From Neoasaia chiangmaiensis (lineage in GTDB: Bacteria; Pseudomonadota; Alphaproteobacteria; Acetobacterales; Acetobacteraceae): a stretch of 64,000 nucleotides of DNA. This document shows, one piece after another, positions 27,662 through 35,671 of this stretch. A program made the translations under genes and the position numbers. Position 1 is the stretch's first letter. Every line of letters begins with the position of its first letter. The notes under the pieces were generated by a model that made no database searches, was not told the origin of the DNA, and saw nothing but the letters and a program-made list of their open reading frames with translations. The stretch is taken from NCBI RefSeq assembly GCF_002005465.1, contig NZ_CP014691.1, positions 2,302,501 through 2,366,500 of the forward strand, given 5' to 3'.

Positions 27662-29464
27662 TCAGTAAACGCGTTTCTTGGGCGGAAAAACCTCGACCTC
27701 GTCGGTCAGCGTCCGAAGCCGGACGGGGCGATAAAGCAGCCGGACATTTCCGTCGCGATCGAGATACGACACGGTGTGTTTCATCCAGTGCTCGTCGTCG
27801 CGTTCGGGATAGTCGTCATGCGCATGGGCGCCGCGCGTTTCATGGCGTGCGAACGCGCTTTCGATGGTCGCCGTCGCATTGGCCAGAAGGTTCTCGTATT
27901 CCAGCGCTTCCATCAGGTCGCTGTTCCAGATGAGCGAGCGGTCGCGAAGTGCGATATCCTGGCTGTCCTGCCAGAGTTCGCGGATCTTGGCGCAGCCTTC
28001 CTCGAGCGACTTCGTGTTGCGGAACACCGCCGCGTGACTCTGCATGATGCGTTGCAGGCGCTCGCGCAACTGCGCCACGGTATATCGGCCATCGGCGTTC
28101 CGCAGGCGGTCGAAATCCGCCAGGATTTTTTCGCCGGCCTCTTTCGGCAGGGGCGGGACCGGTGCGTCCGGGTCGATGATTTCGGCGGCCCGCTTGCCGG
28201 CTGCGCGCCCGAAGACGATCAGGTCGAGCAGCGAGTTCGTGCCAAGGCGGTTGGCGCCATGCACGGACACACATGCGGCCTCGCCGACGGCCATCAATCC
28301 CGGCACGACGGCATCCGGATCATCGTCCGTCGGGCGCAGAACCTCCCCGTGCAGGTTCGTCGGCACGCCACCCATGTTATAATGCACGGTCGGCAACACC
28401 GGCGCGGGCTCCTTCGTGACGTCCACGCCGGCGAAGATGCGCGCCGTCTCCGAGATGCCGGGCAGACGCTGATGCAGCAGGTCGGCGCCCAGATGCTCCA
28501 GATGCAGCATGATGTGGTCCTTGTTCGGACCGCAGCCGCGCCCTTCGTTGATCTCGATGGTCATGGCGCGCGAGACGACATCGCGGGAGGCGAGGTCCTT
28601 GGCGGTCGGCGCGTAACGCTCCATGAAACGTTCGCCATCCGAATTCGTCAGATAACCGCCTTCGCCGCGGCATCCTTCGGTCAGCAGGCAGCCGGCGGGG
28701 AAAATGCCGGTGGGATGGAACTGCACGAATTCCATGTCCTGCGTCGGCACGCCGGCGCGCATGGCCAGACCGCCGCCATCGCCCGTGCAGGAATGGGCGG
28801 AGGTGCAGCTCTGGAAAGCGCGCCCGTATCCGCCGGTCGCGAGCACCACCATCTTCGCGTTGAAGCGGTGAATGGTGCCATCGTCCAGGCACCAGGCCAT
28901 CACGCCGCGACAGCGACCGTCGTCGTCCATGATGAGGTCGAGGGCATAATACTCCACGAAGAACTCGACGCGATGCTTCAGGCATTGCTGATAGAGCGTG
29001 TGGAGGATGGCATGGCCCGTGCGGTCGGCGGCGGCGCAGGCCCGGGCGACCGGCGCCTTGCCGTATTCGCTCATATGACCGCCGAACGGGCGCTGGTAGA
29101 TCTTGCCGTCCTCGGTGCGTGAGAACGGCACGCCGAAATGTTCGAGTTCCTTCACGGCACTTTCGGCTTCGCGGCACATGAACTCGATGGCGTCCTGATC
29201 GCCCAGCCAGTCCGACCCTTTGACGGTATCGTACATATGCCAGCGCCAGTTGTCTTCGGACATGTTGCCCAGTGCGGCGCCGATGCCACCCTGTGCCGCC
29301 ACGGTGTGGCTGCGCGTCGGGAACACCTTGGTGACGCAGGCCGTGCGCAGGCCGCTCGCGCCCATGCCAAGCGTGGCGCGCAGGCCGGAGCCACCCGCGC
29401 CCACGACCACGACGTCGTAAGCATGATCGACGATGCGATATTGTTCCGAAACCGTTGCGTTCAT
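27662..29464 (-). CDS. sdhA: Succinate dehydrogenase flavoprotein subunit
   Basis: A 600-residue catalytic subunit. The FAD Rossmann motif is [12 protein letters not shown] (residues 19-30). His53 in [10 protein letters not shown] is the expected covalent FAD attachment. The substrate region contains [19 protein letters not shown] and the active-site arginine region [22 protein letters not shown] 29464 overlaps the sdhD stop by 4 nt, giving translational coupling. The protein oxidises succinate to fumarate at the cytoplasmic face of the inner membrane. Confidence 0.98.
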   Translation of the reverse strand: MNATVSEQYRIVDHAYDVVVVGAGGSGLRATLGMGASGLRTACVTKVFPTRSHTVAAQGGIGAALGNMSEDNWRWHMYDTVKGSDWLGDQDAIEFMCREAESAVKELEHFGVPFSRTEDGKIYQRPFGGHMSEYGKAPVARACAAADRTGHAILHTLYQQCLKHRVEFFVEYYALDLIMDDDGRCRGVMAWCLDDGTIHRFNAKMVVLATGGYGRAFQSCTSAHSCTGDGGGLAMRAGVPTQDMEFVQFHPTGIFPAGCLLTEGCRGEGGYLTNSDGERFMERYAPTAKDLASRDVVSRAMTIEINEGRGCGPNKDHIMLHLEHLGADLLHQRLPGISETARIFAGVDVTKEPAPVLPTVHYNMGGVPTNLHGEVLRPTDDDPDAVVPGLMAVGEAACVSVHGANRLGTNSLLDLIVFGRAAGKRAAEIIDPDAPVPPLPKEAGEKILADFDRLRNADGRYTVAQLRERLQRIMQSHAAVFRNTKSLEEGCAKIRELWQDSQDIALRDRSLIWNSDLMEALEYENLLANATATIESAFARHETRGAHAHDDYPERDDEHWMKHTVSYLDRDGNVRLLYRPVRLRTLTDEVEVFPPKKRVY

Positions 29465-29868
29465 CGTGTCGTATCCGGCGTGCGCGTCTGGAGGATTTTC
29501 ATGATCGAGACGCCGCCATAGGCCGCGAGCATCAGGCAGCCGAAGCGGATCGCCAGCCGTAGCCAGACGCGCCGCCAGCCGCGGGCGTAATCGGTCGCGA
29601 CGACTTCCAGCCCCAGTTGCATATGACGTGCCGTCAGGCCGATCAGCACGCCCAGCGGTGCGGCGTTGTGCAGCTTGCCCGCCCATTGCAGGATTTCGTC
29701 GCGGTCACGTCCCGCCAGCCGCAGAATTTGCGCGATGGCCCAGAGGGATAGCGGCCCGAGCAACAGTGCCGAGACGCGCTCCGCCGTCCAGTGTTCCGCA
29801 CCTTCCGGCAGGCCGCCCGGCCCCCGGGCACGCGCCAGGGGCGTGCGCATGTCCGACCGTGCCTTCAT
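29461..29868 (-). CDS. sdhD: Succinate dehydrogenase membrane anchor subunit D
   Basis: A 135-residue hydrophobic anchor with three transmembrane segments. [18 protein letters not shown] places His82 as the haem b ligand, with Asp93-Tyr94 at the quinone site, matching the H-x(10)-DY pattern of SdhD. The N-terminus is arginine-rich. It overlaps sdhC and sdhA by 4 nt each. Confidence 0.92.
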   Translation of the reverse strand: MKARSDMRTPLARARGPGGLPEGAEHWTAERVSALLLGPLSLWAIAQILRLAGRDRDEILQWAGKLHNAAPLGVLIGLTARHMQLGLEVVATDYARGWRRVWLRLAIRFGCLMLAAYGGVSIMKILQTRTPDTTR

Positions 29869-30326
29869 GATGTCTGTCCCTTGCGATGGCGGCGCGCCAG
29901 GATGGCGAAACCGCCAAGCAGGCCCCCCGCCAGTGCCGATGTCGCGCCAAGGGCGCGGACGCCATCCGCATCGATCTCGCGTTTCCCGAACCGCGCGCCG
30001 CTATCCCAGATGAGATGGCGCACGCTGGCGACGAGATGATAGAGCGTGGCGACGCTCCAGCCTGCGAAAACCAGTTGTCCCAGTGGGTGCCCGGCCATCT
30101 TCTGCGCGCGGGCGAATGGTTTGGGGCCCTGCGCCAGCGCGCCGAGCCAGGCCACGGCCAGTCCGGTCCCGAGTGCCGAGAAAACGCCGGCCATACGGTT
30201 GGTGATCGACAGGACCATGGAAAGACGGAAACGATAGATGCCCAGATGTGGCGACATGGGACGACGGATGGATTGCCCCGCCGAATTGTCGCCCTGATAG
30301 AGCGCTTCGCGTCCATCGGAAGCCAT
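29865..30326 (-). CDS. sdhC: Succinate dehydrogenase cytochrome b556 subunit C
   Basis: A 153-residue anchor with the SdhC signature RPMSPHLGIYRFRLSMVLSI near residue 22 and the haem-binding HLVASVRHLIWD, in which His97 corresponds to the axial ligand. Three transmembrane segments are seen. It starts the sdhCDAB operon. The 219 bp upstream, up to the divergent glycosyltransferase gene, should hold the operon promoter, but I could not assign -35/-10 boxes. Confidence 0.94.
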   Translation of the reverse strand: MASDGREALYQGDNSAGQSIRRPMSPHLGIYRFRLSMVLSITNRMAGVFSALGTGLAVAWLGALAQGPKPFARAQKMAGHPLGQLVFAGWSVATLYHLVASVRHLIWDSGARFGKREIDADGVRALGATSALAGGLLGGFAILARRHRKGQTS

Positions 30327-30545
30327 GATCGTGTTCCTCGACTGCCGCCTGCCGGAAATACAGGCCTGTCATGCTGGAATAGACCCGTTTCCAAAGCGCG
30401 TCACGCGCACAGTCGTGTGAAAAAACAGGACTGTGCCGCTCTGTTTTCCAGCAAGCGCGGCACGGTTCCCGTCCCGGACTTCGTAGAGGATTTATCCCTT
30501 CTGGCATTTGCATTTCCGGCATGTTTTCACGACAAGCTGGAAACC

Positions 30546-31616
30546 ATGCGCATCGGCTTCGTCATTCAACACATCAACGCCCTCGGCGGTACGGAACGCG
30601 CCGCTTGCGCCGTAATGAACGGCCTTGCGGACAGCGCGGATATCCATCTGTTCGAGGTTCATTCACGCGGACCAGCTGCCTTTGGTCTCGACCCCCGCAT
30701 TCGCACCGTTTCACTGTTCGATCGTCATGTGTCGTTGCTGAATCAATGGCCCCGCCTGGTGCGGCGGTTGCGTGACGGGATCCTGCGCGAGCGTCTCGAT
30801 GTGCTGGTCGTGGTGGAATCCACGCATGCGCTCTACGCGGTTCCGGCCGCGCGCCGGGCCGGATGCCGGTGCGTGGTCTGGGAGCATTTCAACTTCCGTG
30901 CCGATCTGGGGAAACGGAAGCGTGGCTGGGGTCGCTGGGTCGCAGCGCGCTGGGCGGATGACGTCGTCGTCCTGACCCACCGCGACATCGCGTTATGGGA
31001 AGAGGGTTGTCAGCCGCGCGCGCGCATGACCTGCATTCCCAATATGGCGCCGCCGATATCCGCCACGCCTTATCGTGTAGAGGGGCGGGAGGTGCTGGCT
31101 TTGGGGCGACTTTCGAAGCAGAAGGGCTTCGATCGATTGCTGGCCGCGTGGGCGCGTGTGGAGGCCGACCCGCGCGGCGCATCGTGGCATCTGCGGATCG
31201 TGGGTGACGGGCCGGATCGGGCGGCGCTTCAGGCGCAGGCGGCGTCCCTGCATCGCGCGACAGTCACGCCGGCGGAAAACAACGTCGCGGCGCGGCTGTC
31301 GACGGCGGGTCTGCTGTCGGCCTCGTCGCGTTTTGAGGGATTGCCGATGGTGCTGCTCGAGGCGGCGGCTTTTGGCGTTCCGGCGGTCGCGTTCGATTGC
31401 GAAACGGGTCCCGCCGAGATCGTCGATGACGGGCGATCCGGTCTTCTCGTGCCGGAAGGCGATGTCGCGGCGTTGGCGGATGCGCTGTTGGGCCTGATGG
31501 CGTCGGATGAGCGCCGCGTCGCCATGGCCGATGCGGCGAGACGACAGGCGGCAGGTTTCAGCCGCGAGTCGGTTCTGCCGAAATGGCGTTCGCTGCTGGG
31601 TATCGCTTCGGGCTGA
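30546..31616 (+). CDS. Glycosyltransferase family 4 (GT-B fold)
   Basis: A 356-residue protein. MRIGFVIQHINALGGTERAA is the GT4 N-terminal pattern with the GGTER motif. The C-terminal nucleotide-sugar domain (VLALGRLSKQKGFDRLL, LRIVGDGPDRAALQ) includes the donor-site E-x7-E region SSRFEGLPMVLLEAAAFGVP. The likely role is adding a hexose in surface polysaccharide or lipopolysaccharide synthesis. No other glycan genes adjoin it. Its stop codon lies in a short palindrome shared with the convergent LysR gene. Confidence 0.88.
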   Translation: MRIGFVIQHINALGGTERAACAVMNGLADSADIHLFEVHSRGPAAFGLDPRIRTVSLFDRHVSLLNQWPRLVRRLRDGILRERLDVLVVVESTHALYAVPAARRAGCRCVVWEHFNFRADLGKRKRGWGRWVAARWADDVVVLTHRDIALWEEGCQPRARMTCIPNMAPPISATPYRVEGREVLALGRLSKQKGFDRLLAAWARVEADPRGASWHLRIVGDGPDRAALQAQAASLHRATVTPAENNVAARLSTAGLLSASSRFEGLPMVLLEAAAFGVPAVAFDCETGPAEIVDDGRSGLLVPEGDVAALADALLGLMASDERRVAMADAARRQAAGFSRESVLPKWRSLLGIASG

Positions 31617-31631
31617 TCGGCGTGCCGATCA
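31614..31631. terminator. Short hairpin containing the stop codons of two convergent genes
   Basis: TGATCGG-CGTG-CCGATCA forms a 7-bp stem with a 4-nt loop. Its first three bases are the stop of the glycosyltransferase gene, and its last three, on the other strand, are the stop of the LysR gene. There is no T tract, so termination efficiency is doubtful. Confidence 0.5.
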
Positions 31632-32504
31632 CAGGATGGTCAGAAAAGCGGTCTCAACGGGGCTCAGTTCGCGTTCCGGATGACGGATGAGTTGAAACGG
31701 TCGCTCAGGCAACGGGAATGGCACATGATGCAGCAATCCGGCCTCCAGTCGTCCCGCCAGCACGGAGGCGGAAAGAACGGTGGCCGCATCGCCGGTTTCC
31801 ACGGCGCTTGCCACGGCCTCGTTCGAGGGTAATTCCATGGCGATCGGCAGATTTGCGGCGTCGACGCCGATGGCGTGCAGGGCCTGGACGAATGCCGAGC
31901 GCGTGCCGGAACCCGTTTCGCGCAGGACCCATTCACTCGTGTCGAGTTCATGGGGTGCGGGCGTCCGATTGGCCCAGGGGTGACGCGGAGACACCGCCAG
32001 CAACAGTCTGTCTGCCGCCACGGTCTGGCAGGTCAGCGTCGGTTCGGTGCTTTCGCCTTCGATCAGGCCGAGTCCGACGATACCGTCGCGTATGGCCGCG
32101 CAGACCTCGGCGGTGTTTCGGGCGCTGATTGTCAGCGTGATGTCCGGATATTGCGCCCGGAAAAGGTTGAGTCGTTTGGGAAGCCAGTAGGCGGCGATCG
32201 TCTGGCTGGCATGCAGGTGCAGCGTGCCGGTGCGCAACATGGTGAAATCCAGAAGGCGATCCCGCGCGGCCTCCGCGCGCGCCAGAACGGCGGCGGCTTC
32301 CACGTGAAAGATCCGTCCCGCGCGGGTCAGTTCGATGGTTCGTCCGATACGGCTGAACAGCTTGATCCGGAGGTGACTTTCCAGTGTCGCCACGGCGTGG
32401 CTGACACTGGACGGCGTGAGGTTCAGGGCCTGGGCTGCATGCGTGATATGTTCGCGTTCGGCGACGGCGACGAAGATGCGCAGTTGTTCAAGCGTCATCC
32501 CCAT
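31629..32504 (-). CDS. LysR-family transcriptional regulator
   Basis: A 291-residue regulator. The N-terminal helix-turn-helix is MTLEQLRIFVAVAEREHITH then ALNLTPSSVSHAVATLESHL. The effector-binding domain follows (TLHLHASQTIAAYWLPKRL), with a pattern close to the CysL/YeiE group. The inducer is unknown. It starts 3 bp after the stop of the FAD protein gene, so the two are co-transcribed. That is unusual for LysR proteins, which are more often divergent from their target. Confidence 0.9.
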   Translation of the reverse strand: MGMTLEQLRIFVAVAEREHITHAAQALNLTPSSVSHAVATLESHLRIKLFSRIGRTIELTRAGRIFHVEAAAVLARAEAARDRLLDFTMLRTGTLHLHASQTIAAYWLPKRLNLFRAQYPDITLTISARNTAEVCAAIRDGIVGLGLIEGESTEPTLTCQTVAADRLLLAVSPRHPWANRTPAPHELDTSEWVLRETGSGTRSAFVQALHAIGVDAANLPIAMELPSNEAVASAVETGDAATVLSASVLAGRLEAGLLHHVPFPLPERPFQLIRHPERELSPVETAFLTIL

Positions 32505-32507
32505 AAT

Positions 32508-33824
32508 CTAGGCGCGGGCGAGCCGGTCAGCCAGCGCCGCAGTCTGCGCGCGGATTTCCGGGATGGCGATGGACTCGAACAGCGTGCCGAGCCGCGCCGG
32601 TCCCACGGCAAACATTCCGTCGCACAGACGCCCCTCCGCATCGCAGGACAGCCCGTTGCCCAACGGACCGGGCGCGATCAGGTGGCAATCCATGAGGTCG
32701 CGGAATAGAGGCGACGCGACACGGCGATAATTCTGGTCCGGCCCGGTGCAGTTCACGACATGGTCGGCCAGCAGGGTCGTCTCCCGATCGCCCGCGCGAT
32801 AGACGATGCACGCCTGTCCATCGTGAACGGCAATGCGATTCACATGACCGTTCACGATACGCAGCCTTCCGGCCGCGCGCATGGCGTCGATCTGATCGGC
32901 GACGGACGGGGCCATACGGTGGCGGAGGATGTCCCAGCGGCGTTGCAGATGGCGTCGGAAACGTTTTTGCTCGGTCGGCGGCAGTCTGAGCCATAGATCG
33001 TTGCTGGTGGCGCGAAGGCTGTCGATGGCCGGCAGGAGTGCGACGCCATGTTTCAACGTCTTTCGGAATGCGGCCAGATAGGCCCGCGCTGTCGGCAGTG
33101 CATCGGACCCGACCGCGGGGCGGTCGTGTTTGGGAAGCGGCGTGTCCGCATGCCGTGTGGGGAACCATCCCCGGCGGGAGAGGGCGGTCAGGGGGCCGCG
33201 ATGACCGGCATCGCGCAGGCGCGTGATGACGTCCACCGTCGTCAGGCCTGTGCCGATCAGAACGATCGCGGCCTGAGGGTCGACAGTCTCGTAAAAGGCG
33301 TGGTCCCAGGCGTTGTGATGATAGATGCCGTCGCGTCCTGCGGCGGGATCGACCGCCGGGAGCGGGGGTGGATCGAAGTTGCCCGTTGCCAGAACGACCT
33401 GCCGCGCGCGCAGGGTGGCGCCGTCCGAAAGCGCGAGGCGGTAGTCACCATTATCGGCCCGACAGGAGAGAACCTCGGCATGATGGTGCAGGGGTGCGGC
33501 TTCGTTGTGGAGTGACGACAGGTAGCGCCCGAAGATCGCGCGTGGCGCGAAGTCATCGGGAGATGAATGCGGATCGATATTCCTGCGTAGCCAGTCGATG
33601 AAGTGGTCCGGCTCGCCATCGATCGCACTCATGCCGCTGCTACGGACATTGAGCAGATGGGACATGCAGGGCGTCGCGTAGGCCAGCCCCAGGGCAGGTT
33701 GGCGCGCGGCATCGATGACTGTCGCGCGAATGCCGTGCCGTCGGGCCAGATTCCATGCCAGCAGCGTGCCGCTGGCACCGCAGCCGATAATGGCGATGGG
33801 GACTTCGTGCACTGTATCCTGCAA
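32508..33824 (-). CDS. FAD/NAD(P)-binding oxidoreductase (PF13454-like)
   Basis: A 438-residue flavoprotein. The N-terminal FAD motif IAIIGCGASGTLLAWNLARR, GLAYATPCMSHLLNVRSSGM (the family's substrate-side signature), VVLATGNFDPPPLP and a second nucleotide motif VLIGTGLTTVDVITRLRDAG are clear. The PF13454 group is related to lysine/ornithine monooxygenases, but its reactions are mostly unknown. The start is probably TTG 33824, with AGAGGAG 9 nt upstream. It is co-transcribed with the LysR gene. Confidence 0.83.
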   Translation of the reverse strand: MQDTVHEVPIAIIGCGASGTLLAWNLARRHGIRATVIDAARQPALGLAYATPCMSHLLNVRSSGMSAIDGEPDHFIDWLRRNIDPHSSPDDFAPRAIFGRYLSSLHNEAAPLHHHAEVLSCRADNGDYRLALSDGATLRARQVVLATGNFDPPPLPAVDPAAGRDGIYHHNAWDHAFYETVDPQAAIVLIGTGLTTVDVITRLRDAGHRGPLTALSRRGWFPTRHADTPLPKHDRPAVGSDALPTARAYLAAFRKTLKHGVALLPAIDSLRATSNDLWLRLPPTEQKRFRRHLQRRWDILRHRMAPSVADQIDAMRAAGRLRIVNGHVNRIAVHDGQACIVYRAGDRETTLLADHVVNCTGPDQNYRRVASPLFRDLMDCHLIAPGPLGNGLSCDAEGRLCDGMFAVGPARLGTLFESIAIPEIRAQTAALADRLARA

Positions 33825-33960
33825 CAGCTTTCGCTCCTCTGCTGTTCATTATGACGATCGGCATAACGAACCTCGTTGCGTTCCTGCGCTCAGAATGACC
33901 GGGAACGACGCGTGGAACGAGCGAAATAATGCGAAGAAACCATTCGATTGAATCGAACGG

Positions 33961-34503
33961 TTATATGGTGCGTCGTCGCCAGGCGCGCCAACCGTCAGCG
34001 GCCAGCACGATGAAACCGGCATACAGCGCGGCGGTTGGATAAAGGGCGCGCGTCATGAACAGCCAGACGTATAGCGCATCGACGATGATCCAGAGCAGCC
34101 AGCAGGCGCGATAGCGTCGTGCCATCCAGAACTGGCCGACGATGCTGTAGGCGCTCAGGCCGGCATCGGTGAATGGCGCTGGATCATCTGTCCAATGCGC
34201 CAGCGCCAGTCCCCAGCACAAGGCACCGACGGCCCCTGCCAGGATGTCCCGGATGGCCGTCCGTCGTGGCGGTTCGATGGGGCGGATGTCAGGCAAGGCG
34301 TTCCAGTGTCGCCAGCCATAGATCAGAAAAGCGCAGAAAACCGCTTGCAGGAGCATATCGGCATAGAGCCGGGCGGTCATGAAGACCCAGCCGTACAGCA
34401 GGGATGCCAGCAACGAAACGGGCCAACAGACAAGCCAGCGCCGCGCCGTCAGCCAGACCCCGAGCGCGCTGAGGACGGCGGCGGCGATTTCAGGTGACGA
34501 CAC
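33961..34503 (-). CDS. PnuC-family vitamin/nucleoside transporter
   Basis: A 180-residue inner-membrane protein with about seven hydrophobic helices. The family core is present: YGWVFMTARLYADMLLQAVF and the substrate-site region ACWLLWIIVDALYVWLFM, with its W-x-x-W pattern. PnuC homologues facilitate diffusion of nicotinamide riboside, thiamine (PnuT) or riboflavin (PnuX), with a cytoplasmic kinase trapping the substrate. Neighbouring TonB receptor and kinase genes fit such a pathway. Specificity cannot be read from the motif. The start appears to be GTG 34503, 18 bp after the kinase stop. It is the last gene of the operon. Confidence 0.86.
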   Translation of the reverse strand: MSSPEIAAAVLSALGVWLTARRWLVCWPVSLLASLLYGWVFMTARLYADMLLQAVFCAFLIYGWRHWNALPDIRPIEPPRRTAIRDILAGAVGALCWGLALAHWTDDPAPFTDAGLSAYSIVGQFWMARRYRACWLLWIIVDALYVWLFMTRALYPTAALYAGFIVLAADGWRAWRRRTI

Positions 34504-34521
34504 GACGACTGTTCCGCTGGC

Positions 34522-35670
34522 TCAGGGGGATGCGCATAAAGTGTCCAGCATGGCGCTTAATCGCCTCAGCAGCGTCTTTCCCTGCGCGCTGGCGAACCAT
34601 TGTGCGTGCCCGAGCAGGTAAGTGTGGTATGCGACGTCGGCGGAAGCAGGATCGCCCAGTAATGCCGCGTAATACGCGACCTCCGTCAGCGCGAATTCGA
34701 CATGGACGAGTGGCAGGAATGCCGTGACAAGCGCGCGCTCGGCGGGACGCAGCGGTGCGACACCGCCATATCCGCCAATCAGCGCTGTCAGATCGTCATA
34801 AGCGACGGGCGCGGCATGATCGGGATTGAGCCATGCGATCATGCTGCGTTCGATCGCAACGGCCAGGTCAAAGGCAGCGCAGGTGCGATCCGCCATGCCG
34901 AAGTCGAAAACCCCGCTCACCTGAGGATTGTCGCCGTCCCAGATGAGATTCGAGCCGTGCCAGTCGCCATGTCCCCAGAGTGGCACGATCTCGGTTAGCA
35001 AAGGGATCAGCCTTGCATGCAGGGGCACGATGTCGCGCGCGATATCCTCTTGCCATGGACGCTGCGCCAAGGCCGCCGTAAGGCCAGGTTGCCGCGGTAT
35101 CCACATCGACAGGGCGGCGAGCAGATCGGGCTGCGTTATGGTGCGGCAACTGGAAATAAGCGGCCGGGCGGAACGACCGGGGCGGTCGAAACCGGTGCTG
35201 GCACGGTGCAGTCTGGCCAAAGCTGCGCCTGCCGCGTGCGCATCGGCCGTTGTGGAAAACGGGGACCAGGATTGAACGTCGCCATAGCGATCAAGGCCGG
35301 GCAGGGGCGTGAACGCCTCATAGGTCCAGTTGTTCTCGGCGATAACGCCCAGCCCGTTCGTGGTTTGCAGAGGCGTGGCGACAGGAAGACCGCCCTTGGC
35401 CAGATGGGCGGCGAAGCGATGTTCTTCGGCGAGGGCCGCTGCGTCGCGAAGTCGGTGGTCGTGACGTTTGAGCACGACCTGCCGCCCGCCGCGCAGGGCT
35501 AGCAGGCCGGTGGCGGAGAAGGGGCGGCGGCCGTGTTGCAGAATCGCGAGATCATACGTGTCCTCGTCGAAAGCACGCAGAATATGGCTGGCCTCTTCAA
35601 TTGTTATGGGAGGCCAGTCGCGTCTGGCTTCCAGCCCCCTGACGCCGAACTGACCCAGCGAAGCCGACAT
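34522..35670 (-). CDS. Phosphotransferase-fold (APH/choline kinase-like) small-molecule kinase
   Basis: A 382-residue protein of the aminoglycoside phosphotransferase/choline kinase superfamily. A conserved lysine follows a strand (LALRGGRQVVLKRHD). The catalytic loop is LWGHGDWHGSNLIWD, and the metal-binding motif is VFDFGMADRTCAAFDLA. Family members phosphorylate aminoglycosides, choline, homoserine, thiamine or sugars. Here the gene lies between a TonB receptor (1 bp after its stop) and a PnuC-type transporter, so it probably phosphorylates the imported compound. Thiamine or a nucleoside-like vitamin is the leading guess; drug resistance is less likely. Confidence 0.82.
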   Translation of the reverse strand: MSASLGQFGVRGLEARRDWPPITIEEASHILRAFDEDTYDLAILQHGRRPFSATGLLALRGGRQVVLKRHDHRLRDAAALAEEHRFAAHLAKGGLPVATPLQTTNGLGVIAENNWTYEAFTPLPGLDRYGDVQSWSPFSTTADAHAAGAALARLHRASTGFDRPGRSARPLISSCRTITQPDLLAALSMWIPRQPGLTAALAQRPWQEDIARDIVPLHARLIPLLTEIVPLWGHGDWHGSNLIWDGDNPQVSGVFDFGMADRTCAAFDLAVAIERSMIAWLNPDHAAPVAYDDLTALIGGYGGVAPLRPAERALVTAFLPLVHVEFALTEVAYYAALLGDPASADVAYHTYLLGHAQWFASAQGKTLLRRLSAMLDTLCASP

Positions 35671-35671
35671 C

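Noticed and set aside
26573-29122. An 849-codon plus-strand frame antisense to sdhA, sdhB and maeA
   Set aside because: The minus-strand genes have full cofactor motifs; this frame has none and crosses several gene borders.
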